From Pediococcus claussenii ATCC BAA-344 (GTDB taxonomy: Bacteria > Bacillota > Bacilli > Lactobacillales > Lactobacillaceae): 64,000 bases of DNA. Numbering within the stretch: position 1 is the stretch's first letter; every line of letters begins with the position of its first letter. A model generated the notes under the pieces. That model was not told the origin of the DNA, searched no databases, and was given only the letters and a program-made list of their open reading frames with translations. This document shows, in pieces, positions 62,458 through 64,000 of this stretch. A program made the position numbers and the translations under genes. The DNA lies in assembly GCF_000237995.1 (NCBI RefSeq), contig NC_016605.1:124001-188000 (forward strand), in the 5' to 3' direction.

Positions 62458-63881
62458 TTAGCTGAATTTAATGTTGCACTGCGACGCCAACGCACGATTG
62501 CAATAACATCTGCAATTGCTAATAGAACTGCTGAAATTAAAAATGCAATTCTCATACCATCAATGAATAAACCGCTTTGATGATAAGGGTAGCTGGAGAT
62601 AGTACGGTGTGAAATAGCGCTCATTACTAAGAATAAAGAAGATGTGGACAAACTTACACCTAAAATCATACCTAAGTTTCGTGCTAAAGCATTAACACTA
62701 CCGGCGATTCCCAAGCGGCTAAAGGGGACAGCAGACATGACGACCGCATTATTTGGTGATTGGAATAGTCCGGTTCCGATCCCTGCTAATATTGTACCGA
62801 TGATAAAGAACCAGATGGGAGTTTGTAAGTTATAGAACATAATTAAGATTTGTGAAATAAGTAAGGTACTCAAGCCTAAAACTGTAATACGAGGGCCACC
62901 AAATTTGTCAGATAGAACACCACCAAGTGGTCCGAAAATAACCATGGTTAATGGAACAATTGACATCAATAATCCAGAATAACCGGATGAATAGCCACGC
63001 GCATTAACTAGGTAGTAGGGAATTAAAACGTTGAAGAAAAAACCATTAATGAACACGAATAGGGCTGCTAAAAGGCCTAAGCTATAGTCTGCAATTTTAA
63101 AAATAGACAAATCTAGTAGAGGGTTTTTAGTGTGAGTTTCAACGTAGATAAACATTGCAATTGCAAATAAAGAAATAACAAATGTAGAGATAACCACGGG
63201 GCTAGTGTAACCAACAACAGGGCCTTGAAGTAATGAATAGAAGAAGGTTGCAATAAAAATCATAAACAATAGGGTTCCGATCCAGTCAAGGTTATCACTT
63301 TTCTGTGTTGTTTCAGATTTGGGGAGTGCAATAGCGCCGGCAATGATTGCAATAATTCCAATTGGAACGTTAATCCAAAAGATATAGTTCCATGGCAGGT
63401 AATTGAGAATTAATCCTCCGATAGCGGGACCAGCAACTGACCCAAGGGCAACAAAGGTTCCAATAACTCCCATAGCACGCCCACGCTGCTCCATTGGGAA
63501 GGTGCTGGTTGTGATTCCAAAGCTATTAGACATGGTCATTGCAGCCCCAATAGCTTGAATAACACGTGCACCAAGGAGAAATGCAAGTCCGAGGTTAACC
63601 CCGGCTAAAAATGAGCCAAGAAGGAAAACAGCTGTTCCAATTCGGAATATGACAGTTTTTCCAACTGTGTCCCCCAGTCTGCCAAAAAACATAAGCAAAG
63701 AACTGATGGTCATCAAATAGATTGAAACAACCCATTCAATTTGACTGATTGATACATGGAGTGATCTTGACATGACTGGCATGGCGATGTTGACGATTGA
63801 TCCGTCTAGTGTAGACATAAATGTGAACATGCCAAGCGCAATTAAAATCAAAATTCGTTTTTTTGAATTATTTTCATTCAT
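62454..63881 (-). CDS. MFS exporter, DHA2 family
   Basis: A 475-aa DHA2-type transporter: STLDGSIVNIAMPVMS (helix 1), GRLGDTVGKTVIFRIG (motif A) and VAGPAIGGLILNYLPW (motif C). It is shorter than the neighbouring exporter, lacking the C-terminal loop. AGGG precedes the ATG. Convergent with the other exporter. The 119 nt upstream (63882-64000) include its promoter region but no gene I can support. Confidence 0.92.
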   Translation of the reverse strand: MNENNSKKRILILIALGMFTFMSTLDGSIVNIAMPVMSRSLHVSISQIEWVVSIYLMTISSLLMFFGRLGDTVGKTVIFRIGTAVFLLGSFLAGVNLGLAFLLGARVIQAIGAAMTMSNSFGITTSTFPMEQRGRAMGVIGTFVALGSVAGPAIGGLILNYLPWNYIFWINVPIGIIAIIAGAIALPKSETTQKSDNLDWIGTLLFMIFIATFFYSLLQGPVVGYTSPVVISTFVISLFAIAMFIYVETHTKNPLLDLSIFKIADYSLGLLAALFVFINGFFFNVLIPYYLVNARGYSSGYSGLLMSIVPLTMVIFGPLGGVLSDKFGGPRITVLGLSTLLISQILIMFYNLQTPIWFFIIGTILAGIGTGLFQSPNNAVVMSAVPFSRLGIAGSVNALARNLGMILGVSLSTSSLFLVMSAISHRTISSYPYHQSGLFIDGMRIAFLISAVLLAIADVIAIVRWRRSATLNSAK

Positions 63882-64000
63882 AAATTAAAATCCCTTCTTC
63901 AAAAACAAGTAGTAATAATAAATATTCCACTTTCTGCAGTATATTTCAACTAATCTTTCTGATCTAGGAAGTATGTGAGTATTAATTTACACTTTGTACG

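Overview
The window is chromosomal DNA from a low-GC Gram-positive bacterium, most probably a member of Lactobacillaceae. The evidence is AAGGAGG-type ribosome binding sites, a purR-glmU-prs block, PTS sugar uptake, a sortase-anchored adhesin, a complete acetyl-branch diaminopimelate/lysine pathway and an L-box riboswitch. I cannot fix the genus from sequence alone. Few genes look foreign; the plastic parts are surface-polysaccharide and adhesin loci and repeat-filled intergenic regions.

Layout. 1-2633 (minus): a TrpXYZ-like ABC transporter operon, cut by the window edge, behind a roughly 275-nt leader with a 15-codon Trp-containing peptide, a stem-loop and two tandem terminators. 2652-3834: a TMEM175-like channel and a GNAT enzyme. 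3904-12267: an exopolysaccharide operon built like the Listeria Pss system: a frameshifted membrane protein, a DUF2334-like protein, a processive GT2 synthase that seems to start at ATT, a BcsB-like partner, a degenerate GGDEF protein that keeps the c-di-GMP I-site, and a GH8 lipoprotein. 12352-12653: an 81-aa protein under a textbook SOS promoter. 12693-16607: a beta-glucoside PTS IIB-IIA-phosphoglucosidase cluster lacking IIC, between GntR and RpiR regulators. 16927-24410: a 2229-aa vWA/Cna_B adhesin and its dedicated sortase.

24513-34466: lysine/DAP biosynthesis. lysA-dapH-dapL-dapA-dapB-patA-asd reads left; a lysine riboswitch with terminator precedes rightward aspartokinase-dapF. 34731-38773: an island of three microproteins, a GT2, a membrane-tethered surface protein and an Mga-type regulator. 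38893-42555: an Eis-like acetyltransferase and a Zur-boxed znuACB-type zinc importer. 42556-43812 is non-coding and unusual: two copies of a structured element in opposite orientation whose stems differ yet stay self-complementary, then four and a quarter copies of a 128-bp tandem repeat that abut the purR promoter region. Related repeat pieces recur near 55.8 kb and 59.3 kb.

43813-47120: purR, glmU, prs. 47276-54339: an SDR/MerR pair, DUF2316, an aquaporin, small proteins, a decayed CRE-linked gene, a D,D-carboxypeptidase and a HAD phosphatase. 54542-63881: an AEC transporter, tRNA-Arg, an alpha-type carbonic anhydrase, TetR/nitroreductase, a DapA-family aldolase, and a TetR with two DHA2-type MFS exporters.
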